A stretch of 16,937 nucleotides of DNA, from positions 1 to 16,937 of the forward strand of contig JAITOS010000031.1 in assembly GCA_031289815.1 (NCBI GenBank), in the 5' to 3' direction. Source of the DNA: Peptococcaceae bacterium (GTDB taxonomy: Bacteria; Bacillota; Desulfitobacteriia; Desulfitobacteriales; Desulfitobacteriaceae). Below the pieces are notes generated by a model. That model was given only the letters and a program-made list of their open reading frames with translations. It made no database searches and was not told where the DNA came from. Positions 6,337-14,423 of this stretch are shown here, in pieces; the first letter of the stretch is position 1; every line of letters starts with the position of its first letter. A program made the position numbers and the translations under genes.

Positions 6337-8421
6337 TTACTTCCAGCCGAAATACTCTTTAAAAGCGGCTTTGGCAACATAACCCGATGATTCTCCTCCA
6401 TGTCCGCCATATTCTACCACCCCGGCAAAAGCGATTTGAGGATTGTCATAGGGAGCAAAGGCCACAAACATGCCGTTGAACAGATTTTCCGTAATCGTAC
6501 CCTTCGAGCCGATCTGCGCCGTCCCGGTTTTGCCGCCGCCGGAAAATTGCGGTACGTCGCCAAACAGCCAAGCAGCGGTGCCGCCGACGCTGGTTACTTC
6601 CGACATCCCTTTTTTGACGATTGCCAAAATATCCGGGGAGACGGACACCGTATTCAAGATTTGAGGTTCATTCCGCAGCACGACCTCGCCGCTTACCGGA
6701 TCGAGCAGCTTATCGGCCACATAGGGCCGGTAGTGGCGGCCGCCATTGACAATCGTCGCCACATATTGGGCCAGTTGCAGCGGCGTATAGAGATTGTACC
6801 CCTGCCCCACCGACACGTTAAAGCTATCATATAAATGCCAGTCAATATTGTCCGCCACATTCTGCTGGTACTCTGATTCAACGCGTTTGATTTCATTCGC
6901 CCGCTGCGTTTCCAACTTCTGGGCCGTTTGCTCATCCGGGGCCTGCTCCAGCTGCGCGGCGTAACGCGCCTCGATCTCTTCCAGCTGTTCCTCACGCAGC
7001 TGCTGATACATCGGCGTATAGTTTTCCTTTTTCCATTCGGCGGACGGGGCGATCCCTTTGGCTTCTCCCGGCAGATCCACGCCGGAAAGAATGCCCAGTC
7101 CAAATTCATTGGATAGCTGCTTCATCAATTCCGGCGCCGCTTCAAACACCCGCCTGCCCACCACCTGAAAATAGATGTTGGAGGACATGGCCAAGCCCTT
7201 GTAGAGGTTCACGCTTTCAAAGGTCTGGTTCCCCCATTCCGCGAAGCCCTGCTGCTGCGCCGCTAACGACCCCAAAGAGCTAATGGCGTCATAGATGGTC
7301 TCCTCCGGCGTAATGACCTTGCTCTGCAAACCGGCCATCGCCGTAATCATCTTATAGGTGGATCCCGGCGGATACGTTCCGGTTAAGGCCCGGTTAAAGG
7401 TGGCCGCGCTCTTGACTTGAAAATACTGGTATGCCGTTTCCTCCGAGATGATTCCGATCAGATCGTTGGGGTTCATCGCCGGACGCGAAACCATCGCCAG
7501 GATCTTGCCGGTATTGACCTCGATGACCACCGCCGCGCCGGTACTCGCTTCCGGATAAGTTTCCCGAACCTTCTTAATCTGCTCGTCCAGGCTGGCTTCT
7601 ATCACGGCTTGCAAATTCGCGTCAATCGTCAATTGCAGCGTTTTTCCCGGCTGCGCCGCTTGAATCGTCGTCTTGCGAATAGGTCTGGCGTTATTGTCCA
7701 CTTCAATCTGCTGCACGCCTTTTTGGCCCCGCAAATAAAGATCGTAGGTTTTCTCCACCCCCATTTTCCCTACTAAATCGCCTTGCAGATACTTCAAGCC
7801 TTCCGCCCGCACCTCTTCCTTGCCGTTGAACTGCTCGATTTCCTGCTCGCTGATTTCCCGGACATATCCCAGCACCTGTCCCGCCAAGCCGTCTAACGCA
7901 TAGGAGCGAAGCGGCACGGCCTCCACCGACACCCCAGGCAATTCATTTTGATGCTCCGCCACAATCGCCCTCAGAGGCAGCATTTCCGCCGGCGTGCCGC
8001 TTAAAATCGACACTGGCCGGTAACGCTCCCATTGATTATTTTGAATAAACGCCAGAATATCTTCATAAATCAAATCCACCGATTCATTCACATTAGGCCA
8101 AAACGGCTTGACATGGCCCGCCAGCTTATATACGACCTCTTTATAATCCTTCGACTGCTGCAAATCGAGCCAATCCAGGGTCAGAGAAAATTGCGGAATG
8201 CTCGTCACCATCAACGTCCCATTCGCGTCGATAATATCCCCCCGCGTCGGCGTCAATTCAACAAACCGCGTTACGTTCCCTTCCGCTTTCGCGGCATAAA
8301 CGGCGGCCCGCGCAATTTGCAGCCACCATAGTCTGGCCCCTAAAATGAGAAAAACGACCCCGATCACAAAGCTAAAATACCACAGGCGGCGAACAAAGAT
8401 CCCGCGTTCTTTCTCTTCCAT
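6337..8421 (-). CDS. mrdA: Penicillin-binding protein 2 (class B transpeptidase)
   Basis: Elongasome transpeptidase that cross-links peptidoglycan made by RodA. There is one N-terminal membrane anchor (about residues 10-33), then the PBP dimerisation or pedestal region (about 50-250, including LTPTRGDIIDANG), then the catalytic domain. The three active-site motifs are present: S354-T-Y-K357, S413-S-N415 and K631-T-G. At 694 residues it is longer than E. coli PBP2 (633), partly because of a highly charged, probably coiled-coil insertion at about residues 464-525, between the SxN and KTG motifs. I prefer ATG at 8421 (GAGAGG nine bases upstream) over GTG at 8430, where that site would touch the start codon. 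It follows mreD in the operon. Confidence 0.92.
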   Translation of the reverse strand: MEEKERGIFVRRLWYFSFVIGVVFLILGARLWWLQIARAAVYAAKAEGNVTRFVELTPTRGDIIDANGTLMVTSIPQFSLTLDWLDLQQSKDYKEVVYKLAGHVKPFWPNVNESVDLIYEDILAFIQNNQWERYRPVSILSGTPAEMLPLRAIVAEHQNELPGVSVEAVPLRSYALDGLAGQVLGYVREISEQEIEQFNGKEEVRAEGLKYLQGDLVGKMGVEKTYDLYLRGQKGVQQIEVDNNARPIRKTTIQAAQPGKTLQLTIDANLQAVIEASLDEQIKKVRETYPEASTGAAVVIEVNTGKILAMVSRPAMNPNDLIGIISEETAYQYFQVKSAATFNRALTGTYPPGSTYKMITAMAGLQSKVITPEETIYDAISSLGSLAAQQQGFAEWGNQTFESVNLYKGLAMSSNIYFQVVGRRVFEAAPELMKQLSNEFGLGILSGVDLPGEAKGIAPSAEWKKENYTPMYQQLREEQLEEIEARYAAQLEQAPDEQTAQKLETQRANEIKRVESEYQQNVADNIDWHLYDSFNVSVGQGYNLYTPLQLAQYVATIVNGGRHYRPYVADKLLDPVSGEVVLRNEPQILNTVSVSPDILAIVKKGMSEVTSVGGTAAWLFGDVPQFSGGGKTGTAQIGSKGTITENLFNGMFVAFAPYDNPQIAFAGVVEYGGHGGESSGYVAKAAFKEYFGWK

Positions 8422-8485
8422 TTTTCTCACCCTCTCTTCAGCCTTCGCCCCTTACGCCCGGAAAGCCGTCCGCCGGACCATGCCT

Positions 8486-8992
8486 CTATCGCTCATACTT
8501 CGGCCGGTACCTCAGCCAGCCATATAAAAAAGAGTGATGCATCCACGGATACGTCAACGGCACCAAAATGGTATTGTACACGGAAATTCCCAAAACCAGG
8601 CGTAAAATTTCCCCCGCTGACCAGGACAGTCCTGCCGCCAAGCCTAAAAATCCGAGCATCGCCTGACCGGCAGCCGTGACCGAGAAGACCAGGACGACGG
8701 TCAGTAAAAAATTTTCTCTGTACCAGCGTCCGGCTAACCAGCAACTCAGCACGGCGACGACGGTCAGCGTCACGGAATACATCCCTATATAGCGCCCTAA
8801 AAACATATCCTGGAGCAAGCCGAACAGCAATCCCGTCAAGCCGGCATAGAACATCCGGTGATGGATCGCGATATACACCGTCAACAACATGACCAAATCC
8901 GGTTTGATCCCGGCCCAGGACCAAAAATGAAACACCGTCCCCGGTAAAATCAAGCTGAAGATAAAGATAAGCCCCAGGATCAGATAGCGCAT
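8486..8992 (-). CDS. mreD: MreD, rod-shape-determining membrane protein
   Basis: Small polytopic membrane protein of the elongasome that partners MreC. The 168 residues are the normal size and show about five to six hydrophobic segments, with the family-like beginning of a membrane helix followed by KPDLVMLLTVYIAI and GLLFGLLQDMFLG. Sequence conservation in this family is low, so the call rests on size, topology and position between mreC and mrdA. The ATG follows the mreC stop codon with no gap, and its GGGAGGAG site lies inside the last mreC codons, indicating translational coupling. Confidence 0.9.
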   Translation of the reverse strand: MRYLILGLIFIFSLILPGTVFHFWSWAGIKPDLVMLLTVYIAIHHRMFYAGLTGLLFGLLQDMFLGRYIGMYSVTLTVVAVLSCWLAGRWYRENFLLTVVLVFSVTAAGQAMLGFLGLAAGLSWSAGEILRLVLGISVYNTILVPLTYPWMHHSFLYGWLRYRPKYER

Positions 8993-9859
8993 TTATTCTC
9001 CTCCCGCCATTTTTACAATATAAACCTCCTCCAGGGAATCGAAATCCACGACCGGTTCAATATAGGCCGTCTTCAATAAACCGGATGAATCCAGCTGGAT
9101 ATCCACAATCCTGCCAACGGGAATATCTTTAGGATACACCTCGCCGATCCCGGAAGTAAAGACCAAATCTCCTTTGTTGACCTCATCCTCACGCTGAAAC
9201 ATCATTTGCAAATGCCCCTGGGCCGTCAGGCGCGAGCTTCGCTTATAAGAACCCTGCACTACGCCAAATATCCCTTCGCCCGCGCTCCCGCGCACCAAAG
9301 CGCTCACTTGACCCTCGCTGTCCAGAATCATCAGAACTTCACAGTTTTTCCCTGACACGGAAGTTACCTTCCCCACCAATCCGGCATGGGCGATGACCGG
9401 GTCGTTAACCGCAATGCCATCCTGCGCTCCGCGGTTCAGCGTCATGGTCTGATACCAGGCCGTAGGGTTTCTGTTAATGATACTGGCGCCGGTCTTTTCA
9501 TATTTGTCTACGTCAGGACTGCGGAATTCCCCCTGATCCAGATCATTATAGCGCAATCCGGCCAACACCTGACTTTTTAGTTTGAAATTATCTTCTGTCA
9601 GCTGTTCCACTTTTTCTTTCAGGGCTTCATTTTCAGCGCGAATTTCCGGAAAACTCCAGATCGTCTTCACCGAATCCCGCACCGACTTGCCGACGCTGAG
9701 AATGGCATATTCCAAAGGACTGACCGCCCGCTGTAAAACACTGCCGACCGGATTGGGAAAGTTGCTGCCCAAGCTGGTAAATCGCATACTAATCAGGATC
9801 GCTAACAATAGAAAGAAGACGAGAATCGCTATTCCCGTCACATTCACTCTCTTCCTCAC
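8993..9859 (-). CDS. mreC: MreC, rod-shape-determining scaffold protein
   Basis: Extracytoplasmic scaffold that links MreB filaments to the cell-wall synthases. The 288 residues start with a short cytoplasmic tail and one membrane segment (about 9-27). A coiled coil follows (about 68-95, EIRAENEALKEKVEQLTEDNFKL), then the two beta-barrel domains (about 125-285), including SIINRNPTAWYQTMTLNRGAQDGI and the GLVGKVTSV signature. The start is GTG at 9859, with GGGGGAGGAG nine bases upstream. It lies 44 bases after mreB and abuts mreD. Confidence 0.95.
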   Translation of the reverse strand: MRKRVNVTGIAILVFFLLLAILISMRFTSLGSNFPNPVGSVLQRAVSPLEYAILSVGKSVRDSVKTIWSFPEIRAENEALKEKVEQLTEDNFKLKSQVLAGLRYNDLDQGEFRSPDVDKYEKTGASIINRNPTAWYQTMTLNRGAQDGIAVNDPVIAHAGLVGKVTSVSGKNCEVLMILDSEGQVSALVRGSAGEGIFGVVQGSYKRSSRLTAQGHLQMMFQREDEVNKGDLVFTSGIGEVYPKDIPVGRIVDIQLDSSGLLKTAYIEPVVDFDSLEEVYIVKMAGGE

Positions 9860-9903
9860 GCCCGCTGACTCCTCCCCCGTTTACGCCCATCGCTCATTTT
9901 CCC

Positions 9904-10920
9904 TCAGTCTCTCTGGAAAGCGGAGATCTTCCGCAAAATTTCCGTATCTTCCAAAACCTTTCCTGTACCCAGCGCCACGCAAGACAGCGGGTCTTCCGCA
10001 ATGTGAACCGGTATTCCCGTTTCATCAGAAATCAAACGGTCGAGGTTTCGCAGCAAAGCGCCGCCGCCGGCCAGCATGATGCCCCGATCCATAATATCCG
10101 CCGCCAGCTCCGGCGGGGTTTTTTCCAAACAAGATTTCACCGCGTCAACGATGGCCGCCACCGGTTCATAGAGCGCCTGCTGCACTTCCTGCGCGGTGAT
10201 CATGATGGTCTTTGGCAAGCCGGTAAGTAAATCCCGACCACGGACATCGTAAGTGACGTTTTCCGCCGCCATATAAGCGGAGCCGATCTGAATTTTAATC
10301 TCTTCCGCCGTGCGATAGCCCACCATTAAATTATAATTGCGCTTGACATGGGCCACAATCGCCTCATCCAGTTCGTCTCCGGCCACTCTGATAGAACGGC
10401 TGGTAACGATGCCGCCCAAAGAAATGACCGCGACTTCGGTCGTCCCTCCGCCGATATCCACAATCATATTTCCGGTAGGCTCGCTCACCGGCAGCCCTGC
10501 GCCGATCGCCGCCGCCATCGGTTCTTCCATAATAATCGGGTTTTTGGCCCCAGCCGCTAACGCCGCTTCTTTCACCGCCCGTTCTTCCACCGGCGTCACC
10601 CCGGAAGGGACGCAGATGACCACGCGCGGCCGGGCAAAAGGAGATTCCGACCCTAACGCTCTCGATATGAAATATTTCAGCATTTTTTGCGTCACGTTAA
10701 AATCAGAGATAACTCCATCCTTTAAGGGTCTGATCGCTACAATATTGCTGGGAGTACGGCCAATCATCTCTTTGGCTTTATCGCCGACCGCCAGCGGTAT
10801 TTTCTTTTCCAGATCCATCGCCACGACCGAAGGCTCGCAGACGATGATCCCTTTTCCCCGCATATGCACCAGGGTGTTCGCCGTCCCCAAATCGATTCCT
10901 AAATCCCTGCTAAAAAACAT
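9904..10920 (-). CDS. mreB: MreB, actin-like cell-shape protein
   Basis: Bacterial actin homologue that forms membrane-associated filaments orienting cell-wall synthesis. At 338 residues it matches B. subtilis MreB. The nucleotide-binding motifs of the actin fold are visible: phosphate-1 (DLGTANTLVHMRGKGI, from residue 10), phosphate-2 (NMIVDIGGGTTEVAVISLGG, about 151-170) and the adenosine motif (IMLAGGGALLRNLDRLI, about 285-301). The N-terminus MFFSRDLGIDLG is the short hydrophobic form common in Gram-positives. It lies 37 bases after radC. The family call is secure; the distinction from the paralogues Mbl or MreBH rests on the mreC-mreD neighbourhood. Confidence 0.96.
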   Translation of the reverse strand: MFFSRDLGIDLGTANTLVHMRGKGIIVCEPSVVAMDLEKKIPLAVGDKAKEMIGRTPSNIVAIRPLKDGVISDFNVTQKMLKYFISRALGSESPFARPRVVICVPSGVTPVEERAVKEAALAAGAKNPIIMEEPMAAAIGAGLPVSEPTGNMIVDIGGGTTEVAVISLGGIVTSRSIRVAGDELDEAIVAHVKRNYNLMVGYRTAEEIKIQIGSAYMAAENVTYDVRGRDLLTGLPKTIMITAQEVQQALYEPVAAIVDAVKSCLEKTPPELAADIMDRGIMLAGGGALLRNLDRLISDETGIPVHIAEDPLSCVALGTGKVLEDTEILRKISAFQRD

Positions 10921-10957
10921 TCTGTGCGCTGCCCCTTTCCTAAAGAGAAAGTGTTCT

Positions 10958-11641
10958 TCATTCGATCATACCTTCTTCTTTCAAGCTGATATATTGGTGA
11001 TCGCCAATAATGACATGATCTAAAACATGAATTCCTAACAGTTTGCCGCCATCCGTCAAGCGCCCGGTCACTTCCAAGTCTTCTTTGCTGGGCGTCGGAT
11101 CGCCGCTGGGATGATTATGCAGCAGAATGATCGCGTTGGCGTTGCGGCGAATGGCTTCTTTAAAGCATTCGCGGGGATGAACCAGAGAAGCGTTTAAAGA
11201 ACCGACGGAGATCGGGCTGACCCCCAAGACATGATTTTTCGTATTCAGGGTCACTACCCGGAAATGCTCCCGATCCAGATTACGCATTTCCTCCATGACC
11301 AAATGCGCCACGTCTTGCGGGGTATGAATCACCGTCCGGTGCATAGGATCCATCGTCGCCGCCCGCCTTCCCAATTCCAGAGAAGCCTTTAACCCGGCGG
11401 CTTTCGCCTTCCCTACGCCGCTGATCTGCTCCAATTCATGCACGGATAATTTCGCCAGCCCTGTTAAGCCCTCGTTTTCGCTCAGAATCCGCTCCGCTAA
11501 GTTTAAAACATTTTCTCCCTTCAGTCCCGTCCGCAGAATGATGGCTAATATCTCGCTGTTGGATAAACTTTCGGGGCCGGATTGAAACATTCTTTCCCGC
11601 GGAAATAATTCCATCGGCATATCCTTCAGACGGTAACTCAT
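10958..11641 (-). CDS. radC: RadC-family JAB/MPN-domain protein
   Basis: UPF0758/RadC protein of 227 residues. The N-terminal part (about 1-100) carries a helix-hairpin-helix-like segment (LEQISGVGKAKAAGLKASLELGRR). The C-terminal part is a JAB1/MPN metalloprotease-like domain with H175-N-H177-PSGDPTPS185-KED188, the JAMM zinc motif. The historical link to DNA repair is doubtful and the biochemical role remains unsettled. The gene's place between maf and mreB is conserved across Firmicutes. Its start lies three bases after the maf stop, with the GGGGTGA site within the end of maf, so the two are probably coupled. Confidence 0.95.
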   Translation of the reverse strand: MSYRLKDMPMELFPRERMFQSGPESLSNSEILAIILRTGLKGENVLNLAERILSENEGLTGLAKLSVHELEQISGVGKAKAAGLKASLELGRRAATMDPMHRTVIHTPQDVAHLVMEEMRNLDREHFRVVTLNTKNHVLGVSPISVGSLNASLVHPRECFKEAIRRNANAIILLHNHPSGDPTPSKEDLEVTGRLTDGGKLLGIHVLDHVIIGDHQYISLKEEGMIE

Positions 11642-11644
11642 CTT

Positions 11645-12247
11645 TCACCCCATCCCAGGATCTTTTTTAGACGCAATCCCCCAAACGTTCAGACGTTGTT
11701 GCAAGAATTCCATCGGCAAGCCGATGACATTCGTCAAAGAGCCGTCCAGTCTGGCCACAAATTTTCCGGCTTCTCCCTGGATCCCATAAGCCCCCGCTTT
11801 ATCCAGAGAATCCCCGGAGCGGACATAGGCCGCAATCATCTCTTGTGTTAATTTTTTAAAATGAACCCGCGATTCCACCACCGCTATTTCTTTCTCCCCA
11901 CACAACCGGCAGATCGCTATCCCCGTCAGAACGTCATGCACTCGCCCGCTGAGCCTGGTCAGCATCGCCGCCGCCTCTTCCCGGCTACCCGGTTTTCCTA
12001 AGACGGTTCCGTCCAAGACGACCACCGTATCCGCCGCCAGCACAATATCTTCCTGTCCGCCGCCCGCTTCCCGCCATTTCTCAACCCCGGAAAGCGCTTT
12101 ACGTTCAGCCAGACGGCGAACGATTTCTTTTTCAGGAAGCCCATCCTTCCAGGTTTCATCCGCCGCCGGTTCTACGATCCGGAACGCATACCCCCACTCT
12201 TTAAGCAAGGCAACCCGGCGAGGCGAAGAGGAAGCCAGCACTAACAT
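11645..12247 (-). CDS. maf: Maf-family nucleoside triphosphate pyrophosphatase
   Basis: Maf proteins hydrolyse dTTP, UTP or modified nucleotides to monophosphates and have been linked to septum control in B. subtilis. The 200 residues are the usual size. The N-terminal signature LASSSPRR (residues 4-11) and the central LAADTVVVLDGTVLGKPGSREEA, with catalytic-type D73 and K85, are present, as is LSGRVHDVLTGIAI. Alternative names are YhdE or Maf subfamily members; substrate cannot be decided here. The ATG lies five bases after the stop of the DUF4321 gene, with an AGGAAGTGG-type site overlapping that gene's end. Confidence 0.95.
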   Translation of the reverse strand: MLVLASSSPRRVALLKEWGYAFRIVEPAADETWKDGLPEKEIVRRLAERKALSGVEKWREAGGGQEDIVLAADTVVVLDGTVLGKPGSREEAAAMLTRLSGRVHDVLTGIAICRLCGEKEIAVVESRVHFKKLTQEMIAAYVRSGDSLDKAGAYGIQGEAGKFVARLDGSLTNVIGLPMEFLQQRLNVWGIASKKDPGMG

Positions 12248-12251
12248 CCTT

Positions 12252-12515
12252 TTACCACTTCCTTGACAGATAGTATCCTCCGAGCGCTCCTAAAATCGTC
12301 GCCGCCGTGATATTCAAGCGCAAACCAAAAGAAAAAGAGAGAAAGAAAAAATCGAGATACGTGTGTGAAGGAACATCCACCACGAACGGACGCAGTACGG
12401 TCTTAAATAATCCATAATTTTCTAACCCGAAGCCCACCGCGGAGCCAATAGCGGCGCCTGCAAATATCAGGAGGAGCCTCCGCCCAACGCCGTATATATT
12501 CCGCCCAGCCGCCAT
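12252..12515 (-). CDS. DUF4321-like small membrane protein
   Basis: An 87-residue protein with two hydrophobic segments, about residues 13-32 (LLLIFAGAAIGSAVGFGL) and 63-83 (FGLRLNITAATILGALGGYYL), ending in a basic RKW tail. The pattern and its place directly before maf resemble DUF4321 proteins of Clostridia, whose role is unknown. It is the first gene of the shape and division operon: its ATG lies about 55 bases downstream of the expected start of transcription from the promoter at 12578-12606. The GAGGGGG ribosome-binding site is about 11 bases from the ATG, slightly long. It is probably translated together with maf. Confidence 0.8.
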   Translation of the reverse strand: MAAGRNIYGVGRRLLLIFAGAAIGSAVGFGLENYGLFKTVLRPFVVDVPSHTYLDFFFLSFSFGLRLNITAATILGALGGYYLSRKW

Positions 12516-12577
12516 CTTTTGTTGATCCCCCTCACACCATACAAATGAGCCAGGGCGAACAGCACCTGGCCAATGTT

Positions 12578-12606
12578 ATTGTAAAATCAGTGTAGCATTT
12601 TTCCAA
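12578..12606 (-). promoter_or_regulatory. Probable sigma-A promoter of the maf-to-rodA operon
   Basis: On the minus strand TTGGAA (12601-12606) and TACAAT (12578-12583) are separated by exactly 17 bases, matching 4/6 and 5/6 of the -35 and -10 consensus. It begins 13 bases beyond the cimA stop codon. A second, overlapping candidate is TTGCTT-17-TGC-TACACT (12589-12617), with an extended -10. A hairpin GCCAGG/CCTGGC (12549-12570) would lie near the start of the transcript. Confidence 0.65.
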
Positions 12607-12618
12607 CTAATAAGCAAG

Positions 12619-14220
12619 TTAGTCGGCTTCGGTTTCGCCGTCCTTTCCCGTCTTCATAATCGCCATATACAAACCGTCAACGAGAGCTTGCGCGCTGGCT
12701 TTCAGAATATTTGACGACACGCCGATGGTCCCCCACGTCTCTTGCGGCGTTGAAGTTTCAACCACCACGCGCACGGCGGCTTCCGTCCCGCCTGACTCGT
12801 CCAGCACCCGCACTTTATAATCCACCAGCTTGCATTCCTCCAATTGCGGGAAGAACGCCTTCAGCGCCTGACGCAAGGCCAGATCCAGCGCGTTGACCGG
12901 GCCGTTGCCATCGGAAGCGACGTGTACGATCTCATCTTCCACCTGAATCTTGACGACCGCCACCGAGTCTGATTCACCCCGCAAGGGATCGATCAGCACA
13001 TGATAATCCAGGATCTTGAAAGGTTCAGTAAACTCCCGCAGCTGCCTTAAAATCAGCAGATCCAGACTTCCTTCCGCAATCTCAAACTGAAATCCCTGGC
13101 TCTCCAGCTCCTTAATCTGGGCGATGACCTTCTTGATCCGCTTGTCGTCCTTGGCCATCGTTGGATCGAAACGCTGCATTCTTTTCCAGATATTGGCCCG
13201 CCCGGACTGATCGGAAATCAGGAAACGGCGTTCATTGCCGACCGTCAGCGGATCGACGTGTTCAAAGGTTCGCTTGTTCTTGATCACCGCGTCTACGTGC
13301 ATCCCCGCCTTGTGGGCGAAGGCGCTCTTCCCCACATAAGGTTGTCTTTCGTCAAAGGTCGTATTCACTAATTCCGCCACAAAACGCGCCAGATGCGTGA
13401 TCTGGGGCATAAACTCATCTGGAAATAATTCCCATCCCAGTTTTATTTGCAGCCAGGGCACGATCGTATTCAGATTGGCGTTGCCGCAGCGCTCTCCCAA
13501 CCCGTTCCAGGTTCCTTGAATTTGACGCGCTCCCGCCTCTACCGCCGCCAGCGTATTGGCTACCGCCAAGCCGCCGTCATTGTGCGCGTGAATACCGATC
13601 TCCGTATCCCAAAATTCTTTGACCAGCCGCACGCCGCTTTTAATCTCTTCCGGCAAAGCGCCGCCGTTGGTGTCGCACAGAATCAGAGCGCTGGCGCCCG
13701 CCTCCTGGGCCGCCTGCACACAGGCCACGGCATACGCGGCGTGATCCTTCCAGCCGTCAAAAAAATGCTCGGCGTCAAAAAAGACCGTCCGCCCCGCCTG
13801 CACCAGAAAATTTACCGATTCCCCAATCAGGCGCAGGTTCTCTTTGCGGGTCGTTTTGAGCACTTCCGTGACGTGCAAATCCCAGGCTTTGCCGAAAATC
13901 GTGATGACTTCCGCGCCCGACGCCAATAACTGTCTCAGTATTTCACTCTCCGCCGCCTCTTCGCCGACCTTGCAGGTACTGCCAAAGGCTACGGTTTTCG
14001 TTTGGCTCAAAGGAGCGAGGCGCATTTGGTTGAAAATCTCGGCGTCACGCGGATTGGCCCCCGGCCAGCCTGCTTCCACATAAGGAACGCCCATTTCGTC
14101 CATTTTTCGCAAATAGATGGCTTTATCTTTAACGGAAAAATAGACCCCTTCCGCCTGGGCGCCGTCACGCAAGGTGGTGTCATACACGGTAATCCGCTTC
14201 GGGTTCCTCTCCCCAGCCAT
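12619..14220 (-). CDS. cimA: (R)-citramalate synthase
   Basis: Condenses pyruvate with acetyl-CoA to (R)-citramalate, the entry to the threonine-independent route to 2-oxobutyrate and isoleucine. The 533 residues fit the long CimA/LeuA-type family. The N-terminal TIM barrel (about 9-280) carries DTTLRDGAQ (14-22, with catalytic-type R18), the metal-binding H211-A-H213-ND and GLGERCGNANL (240-250). A linker follows, then a C-terminal LeuA-type regulatory domain (about 395-515) that usually binds the feedback inhibitor isoleucine. 2-Isopropylmalate or homocitrate synthase are related, but the overall pattern fits citramalate synthase. The ATG has only a weak GGGGGG site. A -10-like TATAAT lies 60 bases upstream, and a shared palindrome lies further up. 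No T-box was seen. Confidence 0.88.
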   Translation of the reverse strand: MAGERNPKRITVYDTTLRDGAQAEGVYFSVKDKAIYLRKMDEMGVPYVEAGWPGANPRDAEIFNQMRLAPLSQTKTVAFGSTCKVGEEAAESEILRQLLASGAEVITIFGKAWDLHVTEVLKTTRKENLRLIGESVNFLVQAGRTVFFDAEHFFDGWKDHAAYAVACVQAAQEAGASALILCDTNGGALPEEIKSGVRLVKEFWDTEIGIHAHNDGGLAVANTLAAVEAGARQIQGTWNGLGERCGNANLNTIVPWLQIKLGWELFPDEFMPQITHLARFVAELVNTTFDERQPYVGKSAFAHKAGMHVDAVIKNKRTFEHVDPLTVGNERRFLISDQSGRANIWKRMQRFDPTMAKDDKRIKKVIAQIKELESQGFQFEIAEGSLDLLILRQLREFTEPFKILDYHVLIDPLRGESDSVAVVKIQVEDEIVHVASDGNGPVNALDLALRQALKAFFPQLEECKLVDYKVRVLDESGGTEAAVRVVVETSTPQETWGTIGVSSNILKASAQALVDGLYMAIMKTGKDGETEAD

Positions 14221-14280
14221 GTCTATCCCCCCGTTTCATCTTGCCGCTCCATCCGGCTCCGTTCTCAGGATATGTTGATT

Positions 14281-14286
14281 ATTATA
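14281..14286 (-). promoter_or_regulatory. Possible -10 element upstream of cimA
   Basis: A perfect TATAAT on the minus strand lies about 60 bases before the cimA ATG. The matching -35 region at 17 bases is TGGATT (3/6), so the promoter is only a candidate. It would make cimA independent of the upstream lipoprotein gene. The palindrome at 14363-14384 lies about 75 bases further upstream, too far for a simple overlapping operator. Confidence 0.35.
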
Positions 14287-14362
14287 CTGCAAGGCGCGTC
14301 CGAAATCCATAGTAACTCCGGCTAACCTCCGGTAACCGCTGTTCCTCAAGACCCCCGGCGCT

Positions 14363-14384
14363 GGAATTATCACCAGGTGATAAT
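14363..14384. repeat. Dispersed palindrome, copy 2
   Basis: Identical over 22 bases, and in the same orientation, to 1086-1107. The core ATTATCACCAGGTGATAAT (14366-14384) is a perfect inverted repeat around one A. It sits between the lipoprotein stop and cimA. A second, smaller perfect palindrome, TTTCGCGAAA, follows at 14386-14395. Confidence 0.75.
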
Positions 14385-14423
14385 TTTTCGCGAAAGTGGC
14401 GTTATGTATTTTGTTATCTCCTT

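Noticed and set aside
6693..7109. 138-codon minus-strand frame inside mrdA
   Set aside because: It is a shadow frame. The mrdA frame contains all catalytic motifs of a class B PBP, while this one has an unnatural composition.
12549..12570. Hairpin GCCAGG/CCTGGC as a cimA terminator
   Set aside because: It is followed by mixed sequence with no T-run, and it lies downstream of the operon promoter, so it belongs to the leader of the next transcript.
13447..13929. 160-codon + strand frame opposite cimA
   Set aside because: It lies entirely antisense to a well-conserved enzyme, has no ribosome-binding site and shows no family features.
14221..14423. T-box or other riboswitch upstream of cimA
   Set aside because: I looked for the conserved AGGGTGGNACCGCG sequence on the minus strand and for other leader motifs and found none. 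The strongest structure is the shared palindrome.
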